Program-made: the position numbers and the translations under genes
Shown: positions 19,490-27,525 of the stretch, in pieces
How the letters are laid out: each line of letters starts with the position of its first letter
How positions within the stretch are numbered: position 1 is the stretch's first letter
The notes under the pieces: model-generated
Database searches by the model: none
Seen by the model: the letters and a program-made list of their open reading frames with translations, nothing else
Told to the model about the DNA's origin: nothing
From: Melioribacteraceae bacterium
Lineage (GTDB): Bacteria; Bacteroidota; Ignavibacteria; Ignavibacteriales; Melioribacteraceae
Reading direction: 5' to 3'
DNA: 64,000 bases
Assembly: GCA_026417375.1 (NCBI GenBank)
Contig: JAOADJ010000036.1
Coordinates: 186,001 to 250,000, forward strand

Positions 19490-21480
19490 TGGCAAAAAAA
19501 TATATACTTAAAAAAGATTCTTCGATTCAAGAAATTCAAAAAGTTGAAAAAAATTTTTTAATTAATTATCACAACGAATTAAACCCGGCACAATATGAAG
19601 CTGTATCTGCTGTTGAAGGTGCTTATTTAGTAATTGCAGGTGCAGGAAGTGGAAAAACCAGAACTTTAGTTTATCGTGTTGCAAGATTAATTGAATTGGG
19701 TTATGATCCATCATCAATTTTATTGTTAACATTTACAAGAAAAGCAGCAAAGGAAATGATGGATCGTGCATCAATTCTTTTAGATAACAGATGCTCTAAA
19801 ATTAATGGTGGAACTTTTCATTCTTTTGCAAATCTTACATTAAGAAAATATGCTAAAGCTGTTAACTTAGATAATGGATTTACAATTTTAGATCAAAGTG
19901 ATAGTGAAGATGTAATAAATCTTATTCGCTCTCAATTAAAAATTTCTCAACTCAAAAAAAGATTCCCGAATAAATCAACAATTTATAATGTAATAAGTTT
20001 AAGTGTTAACACAGGCAGAAGTATTGAAAGTATTCTTGAAGATGATTTACCACATTTTGTTGAATACACAAATAAAATAATTGACATTAACAAAGTTTAT
20101 CAATCATACAAAAGAAAAAATAATTTACTTGATTATGATGATTTACTTATTTATTTGAAATATTTTCTTTTCGAAAATTCAACTGCAACAAAATCATTTT
20201 TAAATACAATTAATTTTGTAATGGTTGATGAATATCAAGATACAAATAAAATACAAGCCGAAATAATTCAAGGTTTAGCACAAAGGAATAATAATGTAAT
20301 GGTTGTAGGTGATGATAGCCAATCAATTTATTCTTTTCGTGGAGCGAATTTCAAAAACATAATGGAATTTCCAAAACTATTTTCTAATGTAAAAATTATT
20401 AAACTGGAAGAAAATTATAGAAGCACACAAGAGATTTTGAATTTTGCTAACCACATAATTGAACAGGCTGTAGAAAAATATCCAAAATTTCTTTTTACAA
20501 AAAAAATTGGTGGCGAATTACCTGGTATAGTTTCAGCAGCAAATCAAAATATGCAATCACGTTTTATTACAGAAAGAATTTTAGAATTACGTGAAGAAGG
20601 TATTCCATTAAACGAAATAGCAGTTTTGTTTCGCTCTTCTTTTCATTCTTTCGATTTGGAAATTGAATTAAATAAAGCAAATATTCCATATCAAAAATTT
20701 GGTGGAATGAAATTTATTGAAACAGCTCACATCAAAGATGTACTTGCGTTTTTACGTATTGCTGCAAATCCAAACGATTTTGTTAGTTGGTATAGAGTGT
20801 TACTCCTTCACGATGGAATTGGTCCTAAAAAAGCACAACAAATTATTGATGCAATAAATCTTGGTAAATTTTCAATTTCTGTTCATCCAGAAAAAATGTT
20901 AACAAAAAATATTGATGACAGAATTTTTAATCTTTTCAATTTGTTACATGAAATAAATACAAAAAATATTTTACCATCGGACAAAGCAGAACTTGTTATT
21001 AATTATTATGAACCAATTTTTACAACTAAATATGATGATTACAATAAACGGAAAAAAGATTTAGAAATTTTTATCAACATTGCAGAAAAATATAAATCAT
21101 TAGAAAGTTTTTTAACTGATATGGCACTCGATCCACCTCAAGATAGTGTAACTGATGTAGAAGCAATTGATAAAGAAAAAGAAATATTAACTTTATCCAC
21201 AATTCATTCTGCAAAGGGATTAGAATGGCATACTGTTTTTATTATTCATGCTGCAGATGGATTTTTCCCTTCAAGTCAATCATTCGAAAAGTTAGAAACT
21301 CTGGAAGAAGAAAGAAGATTAATGTATGTAGCTTCAACAAGAGCAAAACAAAATTTATATGTTTGTTATCCTATGCAAATTTTTGATAGATATCAAGGAT
21401 TTACTTTTGCAAAACCATCAAGGTTTATCGAAGGAATTGATGAACAAATGGCTGAAGTTTGGTTATTAGAAGAAGAATAA
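19489..21480 (+). CDS. UvrD/PcrA/Rep-type superfamily 1 DNA helicase
   Basis: A 663-residue SF1A helicase. Visible motifs in order are the Q-motif region ELNPAQYEAV, Walker A AGAGSGKTRTLVYR (motif I), LLLTFTRKAAKEM (Ia), VDEYQDTN (II), GDDSQSIYSFRGA (III), LEENYRSTQEIL (IV), STIHSAKGLEWHTVF (V) and EERRLMYVASTRAK (VI). This is the standard set for 3'-5' ATP-dependent helicases in repair and replication restart. It is slightly shorter than E. coli UvrD and lacks an obvious C-terminal RNA-polymerase-binding tail; choosing between PcrA, UvrD and Rep is not possible by eye. It is the last gene of the floA unit and convergent with the DUF190 gene, one base apart. Confidence 0.95.
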   Translation: MAKKYILKKDSSIQEIQKVEKNFLINYHNELNPAQYEAVSAVEGAYLVIAGAGSGKTRTLVYRVARLIELGYDPSSILLLTFTRKAAKEMMDRASILLDNRCSKINGGTFHSFANLTLRKYAKAVNLDNGFTILDQSDSEDVINLIRSQLKISQLKKRFPNKSTIYNVISLSVNTGRSIESILEDDLPHFVEYTNKIIDINKVYQSYKRKNNLLDYDDLLIYLKYFLFENSTATKSFLNTINFVMVDEYQDTNKIQAEIIQGLAQRNNNVMVVGDDSQSIYSFRGANFKNIMEFPKLFSNVKIIKLEENYRSTQEILNFANHIIEQAVEKYPKFLFTKKIGGELPGIVSAANQNMQSRFITERILELREEGIPLNEIAVLFRSSFHSFDLEIELNKANIPYQKFGGMKFIETAHIKDVLAFLRIAANPNDFVSWYRVLLLHDGIGPKKAQQIIDAINLGKFSISVHPEKMLTKNIDDRIFNLFNLLHEINTKNILPSDKAELVINYYEPIFTTKYDDYNKRKKDLEIFINIAEKYKSLESFLTDMALDPPQDSVTDVEAIDKEKEILTLSTIHSAKGLEWHTVFIIHAADGFFPSSQSFEKLETLEEERRLMYVASTRAKQNLYVCYPMQIFDRYQGFTFAKPSRFIEGIDEQMAEVWLLEEE

Positions 21481-21481
21481 A

Positions 21482-21829
21482 TTATTTACCCGTTACATAT
21501 TTAATAACTTCTACTTTTTCCATTGTTATTAATCCGCCACATTTAGCAGTTTCAAAAAGTTCATGAAGAATTGGTAAAAATTTTTCAATCTTTTCAACTT
21601 CATCAACAATTTCAATAACAATTGGCATATCTTCAGAAAGTCTTAAAATTTTTGAAGTATGAATTCTACTATCTTTTCCAAAACCCATAACACCTTTATA
21701 AACCGTAGCTCCTGCAAGATGAAATTTTTTTGCTTCTTCAACAATAGTTTCATACAAAGTTTTATGACGAATTAAATCAGATTCGCCAATAAAAATTCTG
21801 ATTAACTTTGCTTCTCCTTTGATTTCCAT
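21482..21829 (-). CDS. DUF190 family PII-like protein
   Basis: A 115-residue protein of the DUF190 family, which has a PII/GlnB-like ferredoxin fold. Typical segments are LIRIFIGESD, HKTLYETIVEEAKKFHLAGATVYKG, MGFGKDSRIHTSKILRLSEDMPIVIEIVD and ITMEKVEVIKY. Members often lie next to crcB fluoride channel genes, as here (crcB ends 12 bp upstream on the same strand), and are thought to act as small trimeric regulators or ligand sensors of the partner. What it binds is not known. It is probably co-transcribed with crcB and the CDF gene. Confidence 0.9.
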   Translation of the reverse strand: MEIKGEAKLIRIFIGESDLIRHKTLYETIVEEAKKFHLAGATVYKGVMGFGKDSRIHTSKILRLSEDMPIVIEIVDEVEKIEKFLPILHELFETAKCGGLITMEKVEVIKYVTGK

Positions 21830-21841
21830 ATTAATTCCAAA

Positions 21842-22219
21842 TTATGAAATGAATTTTGAAATTTTATAAACAACAAATAAAACAATTAAGGTAAGTAACA
21901 CATTAGATAAAATATTAAGACTTGCAAATAAATATTCTCTTTCTTTAAGTAAGTTAATTGTCTCGAAAGAAAAAGTTGAAAATGTTGTAAGTCCACCACA
22001 AAATCCGACAGTTAATAATATTCTTAACTGAGGTGAAATTAATCTATTTTCATTAAAGTAAAACATTACTATTCCAATTATAAAACTACCAAGAACATTT
22101 ACTAATAAAGTTCCATATGGAAAATCTGCTGGCAAAATTTTATAAACAACGTTAGAAGCCCAATATCTTAATATACCGCCAAAACCAGCTCCAATAAAAA
22201 CAATAATATAATTATTCAT
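21842..22219 (-). CDS. crcB: Fluoride channel CrcB/Fluc
   Basis: A small four-helix membrane protein that dimerises to form a fluoride-selective channel. The family signatures are GAGFGGILRYW near the start, PYGTLLVNVLGSFIIG (with the conserved Asn), and TVGFCGGLTTFSTFSFE. The ORF track begins at ATG 22243 inside the upstream gene; I prefer Met9 (MNNYIIVFIGAGFGG) at 22219, which gives 125 residues, the usual length, and has GTGAG just upstream. No fluoride riboswitch could be recognised upstream, where the CDF gene reads straight in. The neighbouring DUF190 protein supports a fluoride-export role. Confidence 0.95.
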   Translation of the reverse strand: MNNYIIVFIGAGFGGILRYWASNVVYKILPADFPYGTLLVNVLGSFIIGIVMFYFNENRLISPQLRILLTVGFCGGLTTFSTFSFETINLLKEREYLFASLNILSNVLLTLIVLFVVYKISKFIS

Positions 22220-22233
22220 ATTACTCACTTTTT

Positions 22234-23157
22234 TTAATAGCATTTACTTTCGGTATTTGTATTTATCAAATTTACTTCTTCACAAACGCCACATTCAAAT
22301 TGTAAAGTTGTATGTGTAATTTGAAATTTTTCATTTAATTCTTGCTCAATCAAAAGTTGTATTTTTGATGTATCACTTACTTTCATATCATCAACTTCAA
22401 CATGTGCTTCAAAATGTGTTTCAGTATCATTTAATTTCCATAAATGAACATGATGAATATTTTTTACAAGCGGTATTGATTCAACAAAATTTTTAATTTC
22501 ATTTAAATCTGTTTCAGAAGTATTTGACATCATTAATATATCTACAGATTCTTTTACTATTTCATAAGTTTCTTTAAATATATAAATCGAAATTAAAATT
22601 GTTAATAATGGATCGATCCAATAAATCTTGTAAAAAATTATAAATATTGCACCAATTATAACAACAACACTTGATATTGTATCAACCAATAAATGCAAAT
22701 ATGCAGTTTTAATATTTAAATTATTGTGGCTATTTTTTTTCAAAAGTAATGTTGAAAACAAATTAGCAAACAATCCAATTGAAGCAACAATCAGCATAAT
22801 TTCTCCTGTAATTTGTACAGGTGAATAAAATCTATCAATTGCTTCTTTGATTAAAAAAATACTAATTACAATTAATGTGCTTGCGTTAATAATAGCAGCT
22901 AAAATTTCAGCTCTTTTCAGCCCGAAAGTGTATTTAAAAGTTTTTGGTTTTCTACTTAATTTTAATGCAAAATAACTAATGAAAATTGCAACACCATCGC
23001 TAAAATTGTGTAAAGCATCTGAAATTAAAGCTAAACTTCCTGAAATCATTCCCCCGATTATTTGTGAAACAGTAATAAGAAAATTTAAAATGATTACAAA
23101 GAATAACTTTTTTTCTGAATCTATTAAATCATGTTTATGTAAATGATCTTTCGACAT
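22234..23157 (-). CDS. CDF family zinc/divalent cation exporter (CzcD/ZitB type)
   Basis: A 307-residue transporter with an N-terminal His-containing leader (MSKDHLHKHD) and six membrane segments. Both canonical metal motifs are present: HNFSD in TM2 (SDALHNFSDGVAIF) and HLLVD in TM5. The C-terminal cytoplasmic domain ends with ITHTTLQFECGVCEEVN and a Cys near the terminus (TESKCY), a metal-binding tail common in ZitB/CzcD-like proteins. It exports Zn and perhaps Co or Cd by proton exchange. It sits 44 bp downstream of the ACR3 arsenite transporter stop and upstream of crcB, forming a small toxic-ion export group. Confidence 0.94.
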   Translation of the reverse strand: MSKDHLHKHDLIDSEKKLFFVIILNFLITVSQIIGGMISGSLALISDALHNFSDGVAIFISYFALKLSRKPKTFKYTFGLKRAEILAAIINASTLIVISIFLIKEAIDRFYSPVQITGEIMLIVASIGLFANLFSTLLLKKNSHNNLNIKTAYLHLLVDTISSVVVIIGAIFIIFYKIYWIDPLLTILISIYIFKETYEIVKESVDILMMSNTSETDLNEIKNFVESIPLVKNIHHVHLWKLNDTETHFEAHVEVDDMKVSDTSKIQLLIEQELNEKFQITHTTLQFECGVCEEVNLINTNTESKCY

Positions 23158-23201
23158 TTTTATAACAATATATTTTTATGAACATCAAATAACTTAACTT
23201 T

Positions 23202-24245
23202 TTAAAAATATTTTTTCTTTAACCATAAAGAAACATTAACTAAACTAATTAGTACAGGAACTTCAACAAGAGGACCAATTACAGCAGCAAATGCTTCTCC
23301 ACTATTAATTCCAAAAACTGCAACAGCAACAGCAATTGCTAATTCAAAATTATTACTTGCAGCTGTAAATGACAATGTTGCTGATTTGGAATAACCGGCA
23401 TCAATTTTTTTTGCAAAATAAAATGATATGAAAAACATAATCACAAAATAAAGAAGTAATGGGATAGATATCCTGATTACATCTAAAGGAATTTTAACAA
23501 TATATTCCCCTTTTAATGAAAACATAACTATAATTGTGAATAAAAGAGCAATCAAAGTAATTGGACTAATCTTTGGAATAAATTTAGAATTATACCACTC
23601 TTTACCTTTGTATTTAATCAATGAAATTCTTGTTATTAAGCCAGCAATAAAAGGAATACCTAAGTAAATAAAAACACTTTCAGCAATTTGACTAATAGTA
23701 ATATCAACATTAAATGATTTTATTCCGAACCACTTTGGAAAAACTGATAAAAAAAGAAAAGCATAAATTGAAAAAAATAGTACTTGAAAAATAGAATTAA
23801 ATGCAACAAGTCCGGCAGCATATTCAGTATCACCTTGAGCTAATTCATTCCATACAATAACCATTGCAATACAACGAGCTAAACCAATTAAAATCAATCC
23901 TGCCATATAATCCGGATAATTATATAAGAATGAAATTGCAAGCAAAAACATTAAGATTGGTCCAATAATCCAATTTAAGAAAAGAGACAGGAATAATATT
24001 TTGAAGTTTTTAAATACATCAAATAATTCTTCATATTTAACTTTTGCAAGAGGTGGATACATCATTAAAATAAGTCCAATAGCAATAGGAATGTTCGTTG
24101 TACCACTTTGGAATTGATTCCAGAAGGCAACAATTTTTGGGAAAAAATATCCGGAGATAACACCCAAAAACATTGCAGTAAAAATCCATAGAGTCAAATA
24201 ACGGTCTAAAAAGGAAAGTTTTTTTGAGATAGAATTCATATGCAT
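23202..24245 (-). CDS. ACR3 family arsenite efflux transporter
   Basis: A 347-residue membrane protein with about ten hydrophobic segments. The ACR3 signature is strong: [18 protein letters not shown], with the conserved cysteine on the transport path, preceded by [17 protein letters not shown] and followed by [21 protein letters not shown] and [24 protein letters not shown]. It pumps arsenite (or antimonite) out of the cell. No ArsR, ArsC or ArsM gene is next to it, so regulation and arsenate reduction, if any, must be encoded elsewhere. Met3 (ATG 24239) is an equally good start. Confidence 0.93.
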   Translation of the reverse strand: MHMNSISKKLSFLDRYLTLWIFTAMFLGVISGYFFPKIVAFWNQFQSGTTNIPIAIGLILMMYPPLAKVKYEELFDVFKNFKILFLSLFLNWIIGPILMFLLAISFLYNYPDYMAGLILIGLARCIAMVIVWNELAQGDTEYAAGLVAFNSIFQVLFFSIYAFLFLSVFPKWFGIKSFNVDITISQIAESVFIYLGIPFIAGLITRISLIKYKGKEWYNSKFIPKISPITLIALLFTIIVMFSLKGEYIVKIPLDVIRISIPLLLYFVIMFFISFYFAKKIDAGYSKSATLSFTAASNNFELAIAVAVAVFGINSGEAFAAVIGPLVEVPVLISLVNVSLWLKKKYF

Positions 24246-24422
24246 TTATATTTTTTTAGACAAAATATTTGATGTTAACTTATACAATAATTTATAATTA
24301 ATGAAATATAATATGATTTATTTAATGAATAAGTTAATAAGAAAGAAAAGGATAAAATTCTTCAGGAAGATTTTAAGTGATTAAAAAAGAGGAAAAAGTT
24401 TGAGATTATAAAATTTTATTTG
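24246..24422. other. Intergenic stretch between the ACR3 gene and the tRNA
   Basis: Very AT-rich, with no open frame that looks coding and no clear hairpin with a T-run. The promoter for the minus-strand ACR3 gene should lie here, but I could not pick convincing elements. Confidence 0.4.
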
Positions 24423-24496
24423 TGGGCCCAGAAGGACTTGAACCTCCGACCCGCTGATTATGAGTCAGCTGCTCTAACCAACTGAGCTATGGGCCC
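24423..24496 (-). tRNA. tRNA with CAT anticodon (elongator Met or Ile2)
   Basis: A full cloverleaf on the minus strand: acceptor GGGCCCA pairing with TGGGCCC plus discriminator A, D-arm GCTC/GAGC, anticodon arm GCTGA-CTCATAA-TCAGC giving CAT, and T-arm GGAGG-TTCAAGT-CCTTC. The 3' CCA is not encoded (the genome reads CAAA after the discriminator). The first pair G1-C72 and the CTCATAA loop rule out initiator tRNA. Telling Met from Ile2, whose C34 is modified to lysidine by TilS, needs identity-element comparison. Confidence 0.95.
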
Positions 24497-24550
24497 ATCA
24501 AATCAAAATTTGCGTGCCAAAAATAGACTTTTATAAAAAGTTATGCAAAT

Positions 24551-25495
24551 CTATTTATATAATTTTTCAAAATATTTTATTGTTTCTTTCAATCCTTCAT
24601 CTAATTCATAACTTGGAGAAAAATTTAATTCATTTTTTGTTTCATCAATTGATGCTAAACTATGTTTTATATCTCCTAATCTCTCAGGTTGATATTCAAT
24701 TTCACTTTTTGAATTTAGTTCTTCAATTATTTTTTTGGCAATTTGATTTATTGTAATTGCATTGCCTCTTGCAACATTAAAAACCCCATTTGCTTTTTCG
24801 TTAGTTGCTGCAAGTACATTAGCTTTAACTACATCTTTTACATAAATAAAATCACGTGTTTGTTCACCATCTCCATATATTGTAATTTTTTCATTTCTTA
24901 AAGCTTTTGAAATAAAAATTGGTATAGCAGCAGCATATTGACTTTTTGGATCCTGACGCGGTCCGAAAACATTAAAATATCTTAATGAAACAGTTCCAAG
25001 ATTAAATTTTTGAAAATATTCTTGCAAAAGTTTTTCACCTTCTAATTTCGTTTCTGCATAAGGTGTTTTAGGTTCTGGTTTCATTGATATTCTTTTTGGT
25101 GATTCAGGATTATCACCATAAATTGCAGCAGAACTACTAAATACAACTTTTTTTACGTTATATTCTTTTGAAGCTTCTAAGATATTTATTGTACCTAAAA
25201 CATTTATTTCATAACACTCTTCTGGTTTCAAAACTGATTCAGGTACAGAAACTAATGCTGCAAGATGATGTATATAATCTGTATTTTTTAAAACATTAAA
25301 AACTAAATCTTTATCTGTAACACTTCCAAAATGAAAATTTACATCTGGGAATATTTTAACATTTTCTTCAAAACCAGATCTTAAATTATCTATAACGTGA
25401 ACTTCTGCATTTTGATTTAACCAATATTCAACAATGTGACTACCAATAAAGCCGGCTCCCCCAGTTACAACTATTTTAGTTTTCATTAAATTCAT
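24551..25495 (-). CDS. NAD-dependent NDP-sugar epimerase (UDP-glucose/UDP-GlcNAc 4-epimerase type)
   Basis: A 314-residue extended SDR. The NAD-binding TGGAGFIGSHIVEYW is at the N-terminus, followed by the HLAALVSVPESV segment, the catalytic Ser region SSSAAIYG, and the Tyr-Lys pair in PYAETKLEGEK. The substrate loop is RYFNVFGPRQDP, and the C-terminus has FIYVKDVVKAN. The overall pattern is closest to WbpP/GalE-like 4-epimerases and UDP-glucuronate epimerases. It overlaps the nucleotidyltransferase by 20 bp, so it is the third enzyme in a kinase-nucleotidyltransferase-epimerase operon, where it would epimerise the NDP-sugar. Substrate uncertain. Confidence 0.9.
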   Translation of the reverse strand: MNLMKTKIVVTGGAGFIGSHIVEYWLNQNAEVHVIDNLRSGFEENVKIFPDVNFHFGSVTDKDLVFNVLKNTDYIHHLAALVSVPESVLKPEECYEINVLGTINILEASKEYNVKKVVFSSSAAIYGDNPESPKRISMKPEPKTPYAETKLEGEKLLQEYFQKFNLGTVSLRYFNVFGPRQDPKSQYAAAIPIFISKALRNEKITIYGDGEQTRDFIYVKDVVKANVLAATNEKANGVFNVARGNAITINQIAKKIIEELNSKSEIEYQPERLGDIKHSLASIDETKNELNFSPSYELDEGLKETIKYFEKLYK

Positions 25496-26339
25496 TCTCT
25501 AAATATTCTTGAACTATTTTAATATCATCTTTGCTCGTTAAATCCGGTACATGCTCTTTAAGGGGATAGCAATAAAGTGATTTTGGATTTTCATTAATCA
25601 TCATCTTAATTGAAGTCGGCAACTCTTTTTCATTTCGTTGACTTAATGGTGTAATTTTTAAGTAAGGCAATATCAAATCATAGCTGAACATAAAAATATT
25701 CATACTTACACCAATAACTCCATCACTTGAAGTTGCATTCTTTACCTGTTCTTCTGAAGGTTTTTCCAAAATATCAACTAAATAATTTTCATCATCCTTT
25801 AAAGTTACAGCAAAACTTGAAACACGAGATTTTTCAAATTTTAATCCTTCACGATTATAATCAATCAATGCATTCTTGTGTTCTGAATGAATTAATATGT
25901 TCATCGCATTTTGTGAATAAAGATTATCACTGTTTGTCATTAAAAATTTTTCGCCTTTCCAATCCTCTCTTGAAAGAAGAGCTTCCAATAACGCATCTGC
26001 TGTTCCAAGTGGCTTTTGTCTTCCTTCTGGAATTTTTTGATAAGCATAGGAAATTTTAATTTCTTTTAACCAATTTTCATTTATTATTGAATCATAATAT
26101 TCTTTAATTGAATTATCTTTTTCACTAATTACAATTGTTATATCGTTTATTCCGGTTTTCTTTGCATTCATAATCAAATAATCTAGAAATGGTCTTCCCT
26201 CTTTACCAATTCTTATCATTGATTTAGGTTTATTCTTAGCATCTGCTAAAGATGGATCGTTTAACAATTGTTCTTGTTCTAAAGATTTCTTCATTCTTGA
26301 AGAAACACCACCTGCGAGAATTACAAGTTTGTTAATCAT
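25476..26339 (-). CDS. Sugar-1-phosphate nucleotidyltransferase
   Basis: A 287-residue NTP-transferase-fold protein. The nucleotide loop is LVILAGGVSSRMKK, followed by an unusual insert (SLEQEQLLNDPSLADAKNKP) before the expected Lys of KPKSMIRIG. The metal-binding Asp is in FLMTNSDNLYS, and GTADALLEALL matches the sugar-binding loop. It probably joins a sugar-1-phosphate to NTP. It overlaps the GHMP kinase by 8 bp and the epimerase by 20 bp, so its substrate is most likely the phosphate made by that kinase. It lacks the left-handed beta-helix of GlmU-type enzymes. The insert in the signature loop is worth noting because it is longer than usual. Confidence 0.85.
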   Translation of the reverse strand: MINKLVILAGGVSSRMKKSLEQEQLLNDPSLADAKNKPKSMIRIGKEGRPFLDYLIMNAKKTGINDITIVISEKDNSIKEYYDSIINENWLKEIKISYAYQKIPEGRQKPLGTADALLEALLSREDWKGEKFLMTNSDNLYSQNAMNILIHSEHKNALIDYNREGLKFEKSRVSSFAVTLKDDENYLVDILEKPSEEQVKNATSSDGVIGVSMNIFMFSYDLILPYLKITPLSQRNEKELPTSIKMMINENPKSLYCYPLKEHVPDLTSKDDIKIVQEYLENEFNEN

Positions 26340-27408
26340 ATTCTGTTATTGTTCCTTTATCTGTTTTAATTAACCAAGTTCGATGTGTTATTTTTTTTAA
26401 TTCTTCAATTATTTTTTCAGAGTTTTTAGGTGCATATGCAAACATACAACCTCCGCCGCCACTACCATTTATTTTTGCACCTAATGCACCATGATTCAAA
26501 GCTATTTCAATCATTTTATCAATTTTATTTGTCGAGATTTGTAATACATCTTTTAATATTTTCTGATGTTCATTTAACAAATTTCCAATTCTAATTTTAT
26601 TAATTTCATTCGCTGTTAATACTTTTTCAGCTTCGAATGTAATATCTCTATTTCTTAAAGTTCCATTTAATAATTCAAATTGATCTTCACTTATTTCATA
26701 TTTATATCGTTCTAAATCTTCAATCGAAATTTTTTGCAAATCGAAATCATCAAATTTATTTTTTAATTTATTTACGGCATCAGTAACATTATTTTTTACG
26801 CGAGAAAGAATAAATTTTGTATCCTTTGGTTCTTCCGAATCAGCTAAAATAAAATCTCCCAATTCAGCATTAATTTTTTTTACCTTGATACATGGAGTAG
26901 TTTGGAGCCAGATTATATTTCCAATTGAAGTAGAATAATGATCCATCATTCCACCGGGTTCATTAAATTCTAAAACTTCCGATTCATAAGCTAAATATGC
27001 AATTTCTTCTGGTGTTAATTTTATTTTTTGATTTGATATTTTGATTAAAAAATTAAACCATGCTACTACTAATGCCGAAGAACTTGAAGTGCCACTATTT
27101 ATAGGAATATCTCCAAAAATTTCAATATCAAATCCTTGTGAAAATTCAAATCCTTTTCTTTTTAATACATTTATAGAACTTCTTAAGTAATCTTTTTCAT
27201 TTAAGTAATTGATATTTTCAGATAAATTTATTTCATCAGTTGAATTCAAATTATTGAATTTAATTTTTAAAATATTATCATTTCTTTCAGTAGCCTTAAT
27301 ATTAATTCTTTTATTAATAGCTGCAGCAATTACCGGCAAACCTAAATAATCTTGATGTTCCCCAAATAAACAAATTCTTCCAGGTGTTGAAATTTTTAAA
27401 ACACTCAA
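26332..27408 (-). CDS. GHMP family sugar kinase (galactokinase-related)
   Basis: A 358-residue small-molecule kinase. GHMP motif 1 is TPGRICLFGEHQDYLGLPV, close to the galactokinase GEHTDY signature with Gln for Thr. Motif 2, the phosphate loop, is INSGTSSSSALVVA. Motif 3 is KINGSGGGGCMFAY. This places it among galactokinase/mevalonate-kinase-like anomeric sugar kinases (COG2605-like), which make sugar-1-phosphates. It opens an overlapping operon with a nucleotidyltransferase and an epimerase and is divergent from a sodium/solute symporter, suggesting uptake and activation of one sugar. Galactose, a uronic acid or an N-acetylhexosamine are all possible. Confidence 0.88.
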   Translation of the reverse strand: MSVLKISTPGRICLFGEHQDYLGLPVIAAAINKRINIKATERNDNILKIKFNNLNSTDEINLSENINYLNEKDYLRSSINVLKRKGFEFSQGFDIEIFGDIPINSGTSSSSALVVAWFNFLIKISNQKIKLTPEEIAYLAYESEVLEFNEPGGMMDHYSTSIGNIIWLQTTPCIKVKKINAELGDFILADSEEPKDTKFILSRVKNNVTDAVNKLKNKFDDFDLQKISIEDLERYKYEISEDQFELLNGTLRNRDITFEAEKVLTANEINKIRIGNLLNEHQKILKDVLQISTNKIDKMIEIALNHGALGAKINGSGGGGCMFAYAPKNSEKIIEELKKITHRTWLIKTDKGTITEYD

Positions 27409-27525
27409 AAATCCCTCAGAATTTTTTTTGCAAATTTATGAAAATGAAATTGTAATAATAAAATTTTCTTTTATAAAACTTACAGTTTCTTTAAGTTACA
27501 AATAAAAAATATAATTGGTGAATTA

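Noticed and set aside
24423-24496. Initiator tRNA-fMet
   Set aside because: The acceptor begins with a paired G-C and the loop is CTCATAA, as in elongator Met or Ile2; initiator tRNAs have an unpaired first position and GGG/CCC anticodon-stem pairs.
24551-27408. Classical Leloir galactose operon
   Set aside because: There is no GalT, and the kinase motif differs from galactokinase, so the standard pathway call is not justified.
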